This document shows, one piece after another, positions 30,430 to 40,334 of a stretch of DNA of 64,000 nucleotides. The notes beneath the pieces were generated by a model. The model had not been told where the DNA came from. It searched no databases and worked only from the letters and a program-made list of their open reading frames with translations. The translations under genes were made by a program, and so were the position numbers. This DNA is from Chloroflexota bacterium (GTDB lineage Bacteria; Chloroflexota; UBA6077; FW602-bin22), in the NCBI GenBank assembly GCA_004297775.1, contig SCUE01000037.1:124001-188000 (forward strand), written 5' to 3'. How positions within the stretch are numbered: the first letter of the stretch is position 1; every line of letters starts with the position of its first letter.

Positions 30430-31397
30430 CGGTGGATTCGATCGGTCTCGTCGACTCAGTCGGCGCTCTCGGCATCGAGATCGTGGCGCAGGCGCCGGTC
30501 CTGGTCGCGGCGTTCGCGGCGACCGCTGTCGCGATGGCCTTCATCGGATGGCACATCACACGCGAGCCCGGTCTAGTCGCTCGTCGCCTGGGTGCGCCGC
30601 GCCGCGAGGCCCGCGGTCTCGAAGACCTCGAACTGGCGATGTCCTTTCGCGATCGCATCCTCGCTCCGATCGTGGCGGCCTGCTCCAGACTCGTGCTTCA
30701 ATACACGCCGACATCGACGATCGAGGGCTACCGGCGCAATCTGCGCCTGGCCGGACAGGGCACGACCGACGTGCGCGACTTCCTCGGCCGGAAGGGACTG
30801 CTCGCGGGAGGCTTCGCCGGAGCCTATCTCCTCGTCGCCGGTTCGACCGGACTTCCACTACCGCCGACGGCCGCGATCATCCTGGCGATCGTCGGGTTTT
30901 ACGTGCCGAACATCGCGCTATCGCGACAGATCGGCGCGCGCCAGAAGGCGATCCGGCGCGCACTACCGGATACGCTCGATTTGCTGACGATCTGCGTCGA
31001 GGCCGGGCTCGGATTTGACGCCGCGATGGCCCGCGTGGTCGACAAGCGATCCGACGAGCTGAGCGCCGAGTTCGGCCGAGTCCTGTCTGAGATGCGTGTC
31101 GGCCGGTCGCGGCGGGACGCGATGCGCGCCCTGGCCGAGCGCACAGATGTCACCGACGTGAACACATTCGTCTCGGCGATCATCCAATCGGAGCAACTCG
31201 GCGTCAGCATCTCGAAGATTCTCAGCACGCAATCGGGCCAAATGCGGGTCCTCCGCCGCCAGCGCGCCCAGGAGATGGCCCAGAAGGCGCCGATCAAGAT
31301 GCTGTTTCCGATGGTCTTCCTGATCTTCCCGGCGATCTTCGTCGTCGTCCTCGGGCCTGCCCTGCCTGGCATCTTCCGGAGCCTCAGCCGCGCGTAA
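30426..31397 (+). CDS. tadC: Tad inner-membrane platform protein TadC
   Basis: 323 residues, the second T2SF protein of the platform. A helix at the N-terminus is followed by RRNLRLAGQG, two helices, and the F domain (ALPDTLDLLTICVEAGLGFD, FVSAIIQSEQLGVSISKIL), with two final helices (MLFPMVFLIFPAIFVVVLG). TadB and TadC are presumed to form a heteromer. The locus ends here without TadE/F minor pilins, TadV peptidase or other Tad accessory genes, so these must be elsewhere. Confidence 0.88.
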   Translation: MTVDSIGLVDSVGALGIEIVAQAPVLVAAFAATAVAMAFIGWHITREPGLVARRLGAPRREARGLEDLELAMSFRDRILAPIVAACSRLVLQYTPTSTIEGYRRNLRLAGQGTTDVRDFLGRKGLLAGGFAGAYLLVAGSTGLPLPPTAAIILAIVGFYVPNIALSRQIGARQKAIRRALPDTLDLLTICVEAGLGFDAAMARVVDKRSDELSAEFGRVLSEMRVGRSRRDAMRALAERTDVTDVNTFVSAIIQSEQLGVSISKILSTQSGQMRVLRRQRAQEMAQKAPIKMLFPMVFLIFPAIFVVVLGPALPGIFRSLSRA

Positions 31398-31427
31398 AGA
31401 CGGACCTCACGGTGCCGCCCGACGCTG

Positions 31428-33524
31428 CTATGTCAGCGGGCGCCGGGCGTCGACCGTGTTCAGGGTCTCGAGCTCGTGGCACGGAACGCTCGTGACGACG
31501 AAGCCTGGCTGGAACAGCAGTTGCAGTTTCAGGAACTGGGCCGACTGACCGTGCAGAAGGTGCTCCCACCAGCTATCCGGCACGTATTCCGGCACCACGA
31601 CCGTCACGTAGTCCACACGCTCCGCCTTGCGTAGCTGTGTCAGATACTGAAGCAGGGGTTGCGTCAGCGAGCGATACGGCGACTCGATGATCGTGAGGGG
31701 TGTCCCCTCGCCCCAAACCTGCCACTGAGCCTCAATGTCACCGCGGCGCTCGATTTCCGCGGCAACGTGCACCGCTGTCACGTCGTTCGACAGTGATCGG
31801 GCGTAGCGCAAAGCCTCGATAGCCGGTCGATCGAGCCGGGCGACCGGTACGACCACCGCATTGCGCAGCGGGCGATGGACGGGCGGCTGCGCCGGCAGGT
31901 CCCGGTGCACTCGCGCTTCGGCGTAGTGCTGCTTCACCCGCCTGAACGTCAGGACGAAAATCGGCACGATCACGAGGACGAGCCAGGAACCCCAGCCAAT
32001 CGGAACACCAGGACTGACCGGATAGTCGGGGTTCATGAAGTTGGTGGCCGCGGCGACGACTGCGACGATTCCAGTAACGGTCGCCCCGATTCCGTTGACG
32101 AATGCTTTCGCCAGGTAGTTCGACCCGCGTTCCCGCCACCAGTGCCGCACCATCGCGGCCTGCGAACACGTAAACGCCGCGAAAACGCTGACCGCATACA
32201 ACGGCAGCAATGCGCCCGTCGACCCGGAAAACAGGATGATGAGTAGGGCGGCCAAGAGGCCGAGCAGCAAGATACCGTTCGAGAATGCGAGCCGTTCGCC
32301 CCGAAATGCCAATTGGTGGGGCGCGTAGTCGTCCCGCGCAAGGAAGGACGCCAATCGTGGGAAGTCGGCAAACGCGGTATTCGCCGCCAGCACCAGGATG
32401 AGAACCGCCGAACCCTGCACCACGTAGTAGACGATCCCGTCGCCGAAGGTGGATCGGGCCAGAATCGAGATGACCGATTCGTGTTCGGATGGGATCACGT
32501 GCCCGACTGTGATCAGGACAGACAAACCGATGAACATGACGGCCAGAATCACCGCCATCGCGGTGATCGTCTGCGCCGCGTTGCGCGGTTCAGGCGCCTT
32601 GAACGCGAGCACTCCGTCTGAGATCGCCTCCGTGCCAGTCATGACAGCGGACCCAACCGCGAACGCGCGCAGAACCAGAAACAACGTCAGTGGTGCCACC
32701 GCGTCGGACGGATGCGCCGGGGGAGGCACTTCAAAAGTGCCGGAGGCGATCCGGGCGAGGCCGAGGCCGATCATCAGGAACATCGATCCGATGAACACGT
32801 ACGTGGGAACCGCGAAGATGTTTCCCGATTCCCTCAATCCGCGCAGATTCGCGAGCGTCACGAGCGCAATCGCGCTGACGCCGAGCCAAACGCGCGCGCC
32901 GACGAGTACTGGCGCTGCTGACACCAGTTGATCGACGGCCGACGCGATCGACACCGAGACCGTCAGCACGTAGCCGACGACGAGCGCCGACGCCGCGATC
33001 AAGCCCGCAATCTCGCCGAGATTTGCCCGGGCGACGATGTAGCTGCCGCCGCCACGTGGATAGGCGTAGATCGTCTGCCGATAGCTGGAGACAACGATCG
33101 CAAGCAACGTAATGACCGCGATCGAAATCGGAAGCGACAACGCCGCGCCCGCGGCACCGGCGGCGAGCAATACGATCAGGGTTTCCTGCGGTGCGTACGC
33201 AACCGATGAAAGCGCGTCCGACGAAAAGACCGCCAGCGCCTTGCGCTTCGACAAACGCTCTTCGTGTTCGAGGTCGCTGTGTATGGGATCGCCGATAATC
33301 ACGCGCCGGAAGGCGCCAAACAATCCGCGCGGACGGTCAAGCTCGATGCTTGCCTCCAGACGGCCCTGCCCGCGTCGCTCGAATCCCGCGAACTCGGGAC
33401 GGTGGATGCGCACCGAAACGTTGCCGGGGCGCGTGCCGCGCAATTCTTCCGCGATTCGGCGATCTGACGGCGCGACGCGGCGATCGCCCTCCCCGGCGGG
33501 GCGATTCTCCGGGGGGCTATCCAC
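31428..33524 (-). CDS. kimA: KimA-like APC-family potassium permease
   Basis: 698 residues. About 12 membrane helices (residues about 90-540) begin with ALAVFSSDALSSVAYAPQE, a signature of the KimA/YdaO group of K+ importers; a cytosolic C-terminal domain (RNAVVVPVARLDRPAIEALR and following) resembles universal-stress-protein folds and is where KimA is thought to be controlled. An N-terminal charged extension of about 80 residues is longer than usual. I found no convincing c-di-AMP riboswitch in the 162 bp upstream. K+ specificity is inferred from the family. Confidence 0.7.
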   Translation of the reverse strand: MDSPPENRPAGEGDRRVAPSDRRIAEELRGTRPGNVSVRIHRPEFAGFERRGQGRLEASIELDRPRGLFGAFRRVIIGDPIHSDLEHEERLSKRKALAVFSSDALSSVAYAPQETLIVLLAAGAAGAALSLPISIAVITLLAIVVSSYRQTIYAYPRGGGSYIVARANLGEIAGLIAASALVVGYVLTVSVSIASAVDQLVSAAPVLVGARVWLGVSAIALVTLANLRGLRESGNIFAVPTYVFIGSMFLMIGLGLARIASGTFEVPPPAHPSDAVAPLTLFLVLRAFAVGSAVMTGTEAISDGVLAFKAPEPRNAAQTITAMAVILAVMFIGLSVLITVGHVIPSEHESVISILARSTFGDGIVYYVVQGSAVLILVLAANTAFADFPRLASFLARDDYAPHQLAFRGERLAFSNGILLLGLLAALLIILFSGSTGALLPLYAVSVFAAFTCSQAAMVRHWWRERGSNYLAKAFVNGIGATVTGIVAVVAAATNFMNPDYPVSPGVPIGWGSWLVLVIVPIFVLTFRRVKQHYAEARVHRDLPAQPPVHRPLRNAVVVPVARLDRPAIEALRYARSLSNDVTAVHVAAEIERRGDIEAQWQVWGEGTPLTIIESPYRSLTQPLLQYLTQLRKAERVDYVTVVVPEYVPDSWWEHLLHGQSAQFLKLQLLFQPGFVVTSVPCHELETLNTVDARRPLT

Positions 33525-33669
33525 CGAATCGACTCACGAACCGGAATCCTATCACCGGCGGTCTCGCGGCAGGCATTGGGTTTTTCTGCCGTCGTCTGGA
33601 TGCCGACAAACCGCGTCGTACCTCACGTATGCGTGCTCGCGAGTCAGCCACACCCCCGTGCCAGCCGCG

Positions 33670-33675
33670 TATAGT
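33670..33675 (+). promoter_or_regulatory. -10 element of the MFS gene
   Basis: TATAGT eleven bases before the GTG start at 33687, leaving a leader of about five bases. No clear -35. Confidence 0.4.
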
Positions 33676-33686
33676 CCCGGCTCTCC

Positions 33687-34988
33687 GTGACCGATCGCCA
33701 CGACCCTCTGGCGGGGCTTCGCATTCCGTACGTCCGGTGGTTTCTCCTCGGACGAATGGCCGCGACGATCGGCTCCCAATTCATATCGGTCGCAGTCGGT
33801 TGGGACCTGTATGAGCGGACCAACGATGCCTGGATGCTCGGCCTAGTCGGCCTTGTCCAGATCGTGCCCGCACTCGCGTTGACACTGCCAGCCGGAAACG
33901 TGGCCGACCGGTTCCCACGCCGCCACGTCGGCATGGCCGCGCATGCGCTACTCGCAATCGCGGCGCTGGGGCTGACGATGGTCAACGCCTACGACATGCC
34001 GGTCGAGTTCGTCTTCCTCTTGCTCGTATTGACGGGTGTCGGACGAGCCTTCGCGATGCCGTCGACGTCGACGTTGCTTGCCCAGATCATGCCGCCCCGC
34101 GAGTTCGCCAACGCCTACGCCTGGCTGGTTTCGAGCGGGCATCTTGCGTCGATCGGCGGTCCGGCCGCCGGAGGCGTCCTCATCGCCGCGACCGGTGGCG
34201 CCACCGCGGCCTATGCCATCGCGGCGGTCGGACACCTCGTTTTCATCGCGTCCCTGCTGGCGCTGCCGGTCATCGCCGCGGACGCGCGACATCGACGCGG
34301 GTTCTCGGACTTGTTCGCGGGCATCGGCTTCATGCGAAACACGCCGGTGTTCCTGGCCGCGATCACGCTCGATCTCTTTGGCGTCTTGCTGGGCGGCGCG
34401 GTTGCGCTGATGCCGGTATTCGCGCGCGACATCCTCCTGGTCGGCCCAAGCGGTCTCGGCCTGTTGCGCGCCGCGCCATCGCTCGGTGCCTTATCGGCGT
34501 CACTCCTGGCAACCCGCATGCCTCCATGGCGGCAACCGGGGCGGGTACTGCTGATCGCCGTCGCTGGCTTCGGCCTGGCGACGATCGGATTCGGCCTGTC
34601 ACGTGACGTCGGCGTCTCGCTGGTCTGCCTGTTCATGACCGGCGCCTGTGATTCGATCAGCATGGTCATCCGCGGAACGCTCCAGCAGATTGTCACACCC
34701 GACGAACTGCGTGGCCGTGTCGCGGCCGTCAATTCCCTGTTCATCGGGCTTTCGAATGAACTGGGCGCCTTCGAGAGCGGCGCGACCGCGGCGCTGTTCG
34801 GGCCCGTGATTTCGGTCGTCGGTGGCGGCATTGGCACGCTGGTCGTCGTCGCCGCCGTCGCTGGCATCTGGCCAAGCCTCCGCGAACTCGGTCCGCTGCA
34901 CACCCTGCACGCAACGCCGGCAACCGCGCCGGCGAGCCGCCCCGCGTTCGATCAGCCTACTCGAGGTAGTCCTTCAGCTTCCGACTGA
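33687..34988 (+). CDS. MFS transporter of the EntS/MFS_3 type
   Basis: 433 residues, 12 predicted membrane helices. The motif between helices 2 and 3, [14 protein letters not shown], is the MFS signature; [19 protein letters not shown] and [17 protein letters not shown] match the EntS-like exporter branch (drugs, siderophores). The substrate is unknown. The last 32 bp of the gene overlap the 3' end of the sigma factor gene on the other strand, so the two transcripts converge and overlap. Confidence 0.88.
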   Translation: MTDRHDPLAGLRIPYVRWFLLGRMAATIGSQFISVAVGWDLYERTNDAWMLGLVGLVQIVPALALTLPAGNVADRFPRRHVGMAAHALLAIAALGLTMVNAYDMPVEFVFLLLVLTGVGRAFAMPSTSTLLAQIMPPREFANAYAWLVSSGHLASIGGPAAGGVLIAATGGATAAYAIAAVGHLVFIASLLALPVIAADARHRRGFSDLFAGIGFMRNTPVFLAAITLDLFGVLLGGAVALMPVFARDILLVGPSGLGLLRAAPSLGALSASLLATRMPPWRQPGRVLLIAVAGFGLATIGFGLSRDVGVSLVCLFMTGACDSISMVIRGTLQQIVTPDELRGRVAAVNSLFIGLSNELGAFESGATAALFGPVISVVGGGIGTLVVVAAVAGIWPSLRELGPLHTLHATPATAPASRPAFDQPTRGSPSASD

Positions 34989-36705
34989 GACGTGGATGTC
35001 GCAATTTCCGGAGCGCCTTCGCCTCGATCTGGCGCACGCGTTCCCGCGTAACGCCGAAGTGCTTGCCAACTTCCTCGAGCGTGCGGCTGCGACCATCCTC
35101 AAGACCAAATCGCATCGAAATGACCATGCTCTCGCGGTCGCTCAGGAGATCGAGGATCGTCTCGACCTGCGATCGAAGCATCGTGGCGGTCGCGAGCTCT
35201 GAGGGCGCGGGCGACGTCGCATCCTCAATGAGATCGGCCAGTTGGCTGTCCTGTTCCGCCCCGATCGGCGTGTCGAGTGATACCGGTTGCCGCGCCACCT
35301 GAATCGCTTGATCGACACGCGCGGCGGCTTGGTTGATCTCGTCCCACATCAGCGTCGGTATGAGGCGCGGATTCTGCAAGATACCCGACTTCAAGATCGC
35401 GCCGCGCCGCGCGTCATCACCGAGGCTGGTCACCATGAGGAGGTCGGGGTCGCGGCGCGCCGCTACGCGAATCAACTCTTCCTCCAGATTCGTGTCGAAC
35501 AACGCCATGAGAAGCGCGATTTCGACCGGCAGCGGGTCGCGGTCCAGTTGTTGAGTGAGCTCTCGCGTCACCTGTCCGAGGCGATTGATGATTTCGACCA
35601 TATGCACGGGAACCCGGATCGTCCGCGACTGATAGGCCAGCGCGCGACTGATCGCCTGGCGTATCCACCACGTCGCGTAGGTTGAAAACTTGAATCCGCG
35701 GCGGTAGTCGAACTTGCCGACCGCGCGCATCAGACCCATGTTTCCCTCCTGAATCAGATCCAGGAGAGCCATCCCGCGGCCGGCGTACTTCTTGGCGATG
35801 CTGACGACTAGCCGCAGGTTCGCCTCGATGAGGTGGCGCTCGGCGTCCTCGGCCACGTGCCGAGTCCGTTCGAACGCGCGATGGACGTCGGCCGTTCGAT
35901 CCGCGAACGAGTGCGCCACAACATCCGCGCTCGGCATCGTCCGCGCGGCGGCGAATCGTGGTATCTCCAGCAGGATCGGCAGCAGGAGACGAGACTCGAC
36001 CGAAAGCGCGACGATGCCAAGTGATACCTCGGCCGACGATTGCCCCAGCCGGCTGGCGATGGCGTCGACGACCTCGGGATCGAGCAAACCATCCATCTGG
36101 ATGCGCGTCTTCCGATTCGCCAATCGGCCAAAATACGACTGATCTGGATCGGTCGCGGAGGCATCACACAGCGCTTCGATCAGATCGCCGCGCTTCGCCA
36201 TCCGCGCATAGAGGCGCGCCGCGGCTTCGACGTCGGAGGCTGGTTCCTCGTTGACGACGTGGTCGGGTTGCGCCGGATCGATCGCGTGTTCCGAGGCGGC
36301 CTCACCCAGAACGACCAACTCCTCGAGACGCGCCGCGAGATGACGCTCCGATTCGGCGGTCAGGAGCTTGACGCGGTGGATTTCGCGGAGATACTGACGT
36401 ACCGGATCGTCGACGCGTTCGCCATTATTGACCGGCTCTTCGACCTCCGTCTCCGGATCGTCATCGCCGTTCTCGGCCAGTTCAGTCTCGACTTCGACCA
36501 GGGCCTCAACTGTCGGGACGGGAATCTCGACATCGACCAGGGAGTCATCGGATGGCGCCGCGATCTCGACTTCAGTAAACGCATCGTCGGGTCGCGTCTC
36601 GATGTCGCCGGCATCAAGTGTGGCGCCCTCAACCTCGTCATCGGCGACGGGCTCCAGATCAATCATTGGAGGAGGAGTGACGTCGGCATCGTGCCACGTC
36701 TGCAA
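34957..36705 (-). CDS. rpoD: Primary sigma factor RpoD/SigA
   Basis: 582 residues. An acidic N-terminal extension (about 1-95, rich in Glu/Asp/Val) precedes region 1.2 ([20 protein letters not shown]), regions 2.1-2.4 ([60 protein letters not shown]) and region 4 ending [20 protein letters not shown]. Region 3 is odd: about 60-70 extra residues lie between [12 protein letters not shown] and [14 protein letters not shown]. The start is a TTG at 36705 with AGAGGT upstream; ATG 36666 (MIDLEPVAD) is a second option. A TATAAT -10 lies upstream. Confidence 0.93.
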   Translation of the reverse strand: MQTWHDADVTPPPMIDLEPVADDEVEGATLDAGDIETRPDDAFTEVEIAAPSDDSLVDVEIPVPTVEALVEVETELAENGDDDPETEVEEPVNNGERVDDPVRQYLREIHRVKLLTAESERHLAARLEELVVLGEAASEHAIDPAQPDHVVNEEPASDVEAAARLYARMAKRGDLIEALCDASATDPDQSYFGRLANRKTRIQMDGLLDPEVVDAIASRLGQSSAEVSLGIVALSVESRLLLPILLEIPRFAAARTMPSADVVAHSFADRTADVHRAFERTRHVAEDAERHLIEANLRLVVSIAKKYAGRGMALLDLIQEGNMGLMRAVGKFDYRRGFKFSTYATWWIRQAISRALAYQSRTIRVPVHMVEIINRLGQVTRELTQQLDRDPLPVEIALLMALFDTNLEEELIRVAARRDPDLLMVTSLGDDARRGAILKSGILQNPRLIPTLMWDEINQAAARVDQAIQVARQPVSLDTPIGAEQDSQLADLIEDATSPAPSELATATMLRSQVETILDLLSDRESMVISMRFGLEDGRSRTLEEVGKHFGVTRERVRQIEAKALRKLRHPRLSRKLKDYLE

Positions 36706-36754
36706 AGGTCCCTACCTCTTGTGCCCGCGCAACCGCTCGATGTCGGGTCGGCCG

Positions 36755-36785
36755 ATTATACCGATCGGTCGCCGCGACCGATCGG
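36755..36785 (-). promoter_or_regulatory. rpoD -10 element with an 11-bp inverted repeat in front
   Basis: On the minus strand a perfect TATAAT (36760-36755) is preceded directly by an inverted repeat, arms CCGATCGGTCG and CGACCGATCGG with loop CGG (36785-36761). The repeat fills the -35 to -10 spacer, so it could be an operator for rpoD or the terminator of the upstream gene, or both. Confidence 0.55.
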
Positions 36786-36807
36786 CCTGGATGAGCCGGA
36801 ATGCCGA

Positions 36808-38625
36808 TCAGTCACCATCCACGCGCAGGGTCAATCGGTGTTCCGGCGCCGGTGGAGTCAGCGGGAGTCGCTCTCCACCGTTCGCCTCACGGTAGACGCC
36901 GATCCCGACTGCGCGCCCGGCGTCGATCACCTCGCGCGGCGCCTCGACGGCGATCTCCAGTCGAATCTGCTGGCCAATCGGCACGGCGGATGTCATCCGG
37001 CGCTGTTCGTCGATGATGAAGACATCGCGCTGGGCGAGGGTCGCGCCGCGCTCGTCGAGCAAATGGACAAACACCTTGAGATCGTCATTCGTCGATCCGA
37101 TCATTGTTAGCGCGAGAGATACGCCGACCGATATCGCTCGCTCGACACGTGCGGCGGCGAGGCGGACGATCCCTCCGAAATCGGCCACCAACGGCGAGAG
37201 CGCCGGTCCGGGACCGATTCGTGCGCCCGGTGACAGTACGATCCGGGAAATCCGTGTGCCGCCGATGTCGCGTTCGTTCCGCGCTCGCGCGCCTCGTCCG
37301 AGCACGGTTCCAACGACATCGAGCGGGTCCATCAGCGGGTCGCGGCCCGGCACGAGCCAGACGATCGTGGCCGATCCAACGCGCTCGGCGAGGTCGTTGA
37401 GGGTCTCGTCATTCGATCGTCCGATCGCGACCGGGCGTTGCTCCACCCGGGCGATGCCGCGCACGTAGTACTCGACCAGTGAACCGACACCGCCGAGCAC
37501 GACATCATCGGGCGTGGCCTCGGCTCGCAACACACGCGCGACCGCGCGCCAATCGTCGAACGGCGACGCCTTCGCCTCGCGAAAGCCGATCAGCGCGACT
37601 CCGAGCGCACAGGCCAAAGCGACCAGGGAGATCGATGACGCGACGCGCCGAAGGGCCGCGATCGCAATAGCAAGCAACAAGGTCGCCGCCGGGAGAGCGA
37701 CGAGAGCGAATCGGATGTGCCAGGTCGCGCGAATCGGCTCGATTGCGGCGATCGCGATCGGCGGCCCGAATGCAAGGAGCACGATCGATAGGGCGGCTTG
37801 GCGACGACCCGGTCGTGCCAGGGCAAGGATCGCGCCGGACGCAATCGCGACGATGTACGCGATCGCGACTCCGAGGCGCGCCCAGATCGATGGTGTCCAC
37901 GGCCGTGGTCCGGGGCCGTTCGGCCCCAGCGGCAGTCCGGCGAACGCGGATGCCCAATCAAGCAACGCCCGTGGCGGTGTCGTTTGGGCGGCCCACGGTA
38001 GCCAGATGAGATTCGCCCACGCGTCGCGATTCGCGAGCAGAATCATCGCCCAGGCCACGCCCGCGAGTGCCACCAACACGTTGGCGGCAATCCACCAACC
38101 GAGCGCTCGTCGCGGTCCGAAGCCTCGGAAACATCCGACCGCCCATGCCGCGGCCGCCGTGTAATGCGTCAGCGTCGCGGTCGCGGCAAGGAGACCGAAC
38201 GTCACCGCGCTCCGTCCGGTCGGCGCACGGCGAAACCGGTCCGCCGCGACGAACGCCGCCATGGCCAATGTCATGAGAATGCTGTACATGCGCGCCTCGC
38301 GCGCATAGATCAGCGCGAGCGGCGAAAGCGCGATCAACGACGCGCTCATCAGTCCGACCCACCCATCGGCGAGGTCTCGACCGACTCGCCATGTCAACGG
38401 CACGACCAGCGCGCCAACCAACGCGGCCGGAAGCCGCATTGCGAATTCGGAGTCGCCCGCCAGAGGCAGCCAGGCGTACATGCCCGTGCCAAACGCCGGG
38501 GGATGCACGTTGAGGCGCGCTCCGACGATCAGACTCAGAGGCTGCCGATAGTCGTGCCAGGAAAACGCTTCATCGACCCAGAGCGGACGAAGGTCCAACT
38601 CGTACAGCCGTAGCCACAGTCCCAA
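36808..38625 (-). CDS. Membrane glycosyltransferase-like protein (GT39/ArnT type)
   Basis: At least 605 residues. The N-terminal loop ELDLRPLWVDEAFSWHDYRQ holds the acidic D-E pair typical of GT-C (PMT/ArnT-like) enzymes that use lipid-linked sugars, and about ten membrane helices follow up to residue 340. The C-terminal 260 residues form an extracytoplasmic domain of beta character. The acceptor is unknown. The annotated TTG at 38625 cuts into the first helix: the frame stays open upstream (AADRAAIAAVFLLGLWLRL) with no ATG or GTG, so the true start is unclear. Confidence 0.72.
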   Translation of the reverse strand: MGLWLRLYELDLRPLWVDEAFSWHDYRQPLSLIVGARLNVHPPAFGTGMYAWLPLAGDSEFAMRLPAALVGALVVPLTWRVGRDLADGWVGLMSASLIALSPLALIYAREARMYSILMTLAMAAFVAADRFRRAPTGRSAVTFGLLAATATLTHYTAAAAWAVGCFRGFGPRRALGWWIAANVLVALAGVAWAMILLANRDAWANLIWLPWAAQTTPPRALLDWASAFAGLPLGPNGPGPRPWTPSIWARLGVAIAYIVAIASGAILALARPGRRQAALSIVLLAFGPPIAIAAIEPIRATWHIRFALVALPAATLLLAIAIAALRRVASSISLVALACALGVALIGFREAKASPFDDWRAVARVLRAEATPDDVVLGGVGSLVEYYVRGIARVEQRPVAIGRSNDETLNDLAERVGSATIVWLVPGRDPLMDPLDVVGTVLGRGARARNERDIGGTRISRIVLSPGARIGPGPALSPLVADFGGIVRLAAARVERAISVGVSLALTMIGSTNDDLKVFVHLLDERGATLAQRDVFIIDEQRRMTSAVPIGQQIRLEIAVEAPREVIDAGRAVGIGVYREANGGERLPLTPPAPEHRLTLRVDGD

Positions 38626-38689
38626 TAAGAAGACCGCGGCGATTGCGGCACGATCGGCCGCGGTCGGAGCGGCCGATCGTGCGATGGCG

Positions 38690-39298
<609 letters not shown>

Positions 39299-39366
39299 CG
39301 TTTCCCCCCCGATTGCGACTGCGCCAAGTATACCCGTTTCTAACGAGGCCCTACTCTGGCCAGACG

Positions 39367-39372
39367 TAGAAT
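39367..39372 (+). promoter_or_regulatory. -10 element of the rsmH-ddl cluster
   Basis: TAGAAT five bases before the GTG start of rsmH; no ribosome site and no clear -35. A leaderless start is likely. Confidence 0.5.
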
Positions 39373-39377
39373 CGGCT

Positions 39378-40334
39378 GTGTCGCGAGAGTGGACCGACGC
39401 GCACGTTTCGGTCTTGCTGGAGGAGTCCGTTGCCATCCTCGCGCCGACGTCGGGCGGTACTTACATCGACTGCACCGCCGGTGCCGGTGGGCACGCGAGC
39501 GCGATTCTTGCCGCAAGCGCACCCGACGGGCGGCTTCTCGCGATCGATCAGGATCCATCAATGCTCGCAATCGCCCGAGAGCGGCTCACGCCATACGGCG
39601 ATCGCGGGCGCTGCGTGCTCGGCTCCTTCGGCGAAGTTGCCGAGATTGCCCACGATCGCGGGATTGCCCAGGCCAATGGGATTATGTTCGACCTGGGTGT
39701 GGCGTCACCTCACCTGGACGATCCCGATCGCGGCTTCAGCTTCCAGCGCGATGGACCGCTCGACATGCGGATGGCGCACGATGGGCGACCGAGCGCGGCC
39801 GACCTCGTGCGCGAGATGACGTTCGATGAGCTTGCCCGCGTCTTCCGCGATTACGGTGAGGAGCCGGCTGCGCGTCGAATCGCGCGGACAATCGTGGCAG
39901 ACCGTGTTCGGCGACCAATCACTCGCACGGTCGAGTTGGCCGACCTTGTCGCGCGGCTTGGCGCGCGCGGCGGGCGCGTCCACCCCGCGACTCGTGTGTT
40001 TCAAGCGCTACGCATCGCCGTCAACGACGAGCTTGGCCAACTCGAACGCGGATTGGCGCAGGCACACGAGATCCTCGCGCCGGGCGGAGTCGTGGCGGTG
40101 ATCGCGTTCCATTCGCTGGAAGATCGCATCGTCAAACAATTTCTGGCCGAGCGAGCGCGGGACTGTGTCTGCCCGCCGCGCATACCGGTCTGCGTCTGTG
40201 ATCACCGGGCGACAATCCAGATCCTCATCCCCGGTGGACTCGTTCCCAATGAACGCGAGATCGCGGCGAATCCGCGCGCCCGCAGCGCTCGTTTACGCGC
40301 CGGGCGTCGCGTCGGCGCGCTCAGCGTTCGATGA
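39378..40334 (+). CDS. rsmH: 16S rRNA (cytosine1402-N4)-methyltransferase
   Basis: 318 residues. The start [13 protein letters not shown] and the SAM motif [16 protein letters not shown] are typical, as are [16 protein letters not shown] and the C-terminal [14 protein letters not shown]. It methylates C1402 of 16S rRNA in the P site. rsmH (mraW) is usually the second gene of dcw clusters after mraZ; mraZ is absent here. The GTG at 39378 is preferred since it follows the -10 element directly; the frame is open further upstream. Confidence 0.94.
   Translation: MSREWTDAHVSVLLEESVAILAPTSGGTYIDCTAGAGGHASAILAASAPDGRLLAIDQDPSMLAIARERLTPYGDRGRCVLGSFGEVAEIAHDRGIAQANGIMFDLGVASPHLDDPDRGFSFQRDGPLDMRMAHDGRPSAADLVREMTFDELARVFRDYGEEPAARRIARTIVADRVRRPITRTVELADLVARLGARGGRVHPATRVFQALRIAVNDELGQLERGLAQAHEILAPGGVVAVIAFHSLEDRIVKQFLAERARDCVCPPRIPVCVCDHRATIQILIPGGLVPNEREIAANPRARSARLRAGRRVGALSVR

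Noticed and set aside
33525-33690. c-di-AMP (ydaO) riboswitch upstream of the KimA-like gene
   Set aside because: A GGCACGGGGG segment resembles part of the motif, but the conserved CCGACAGCUAAC-like core is absent.
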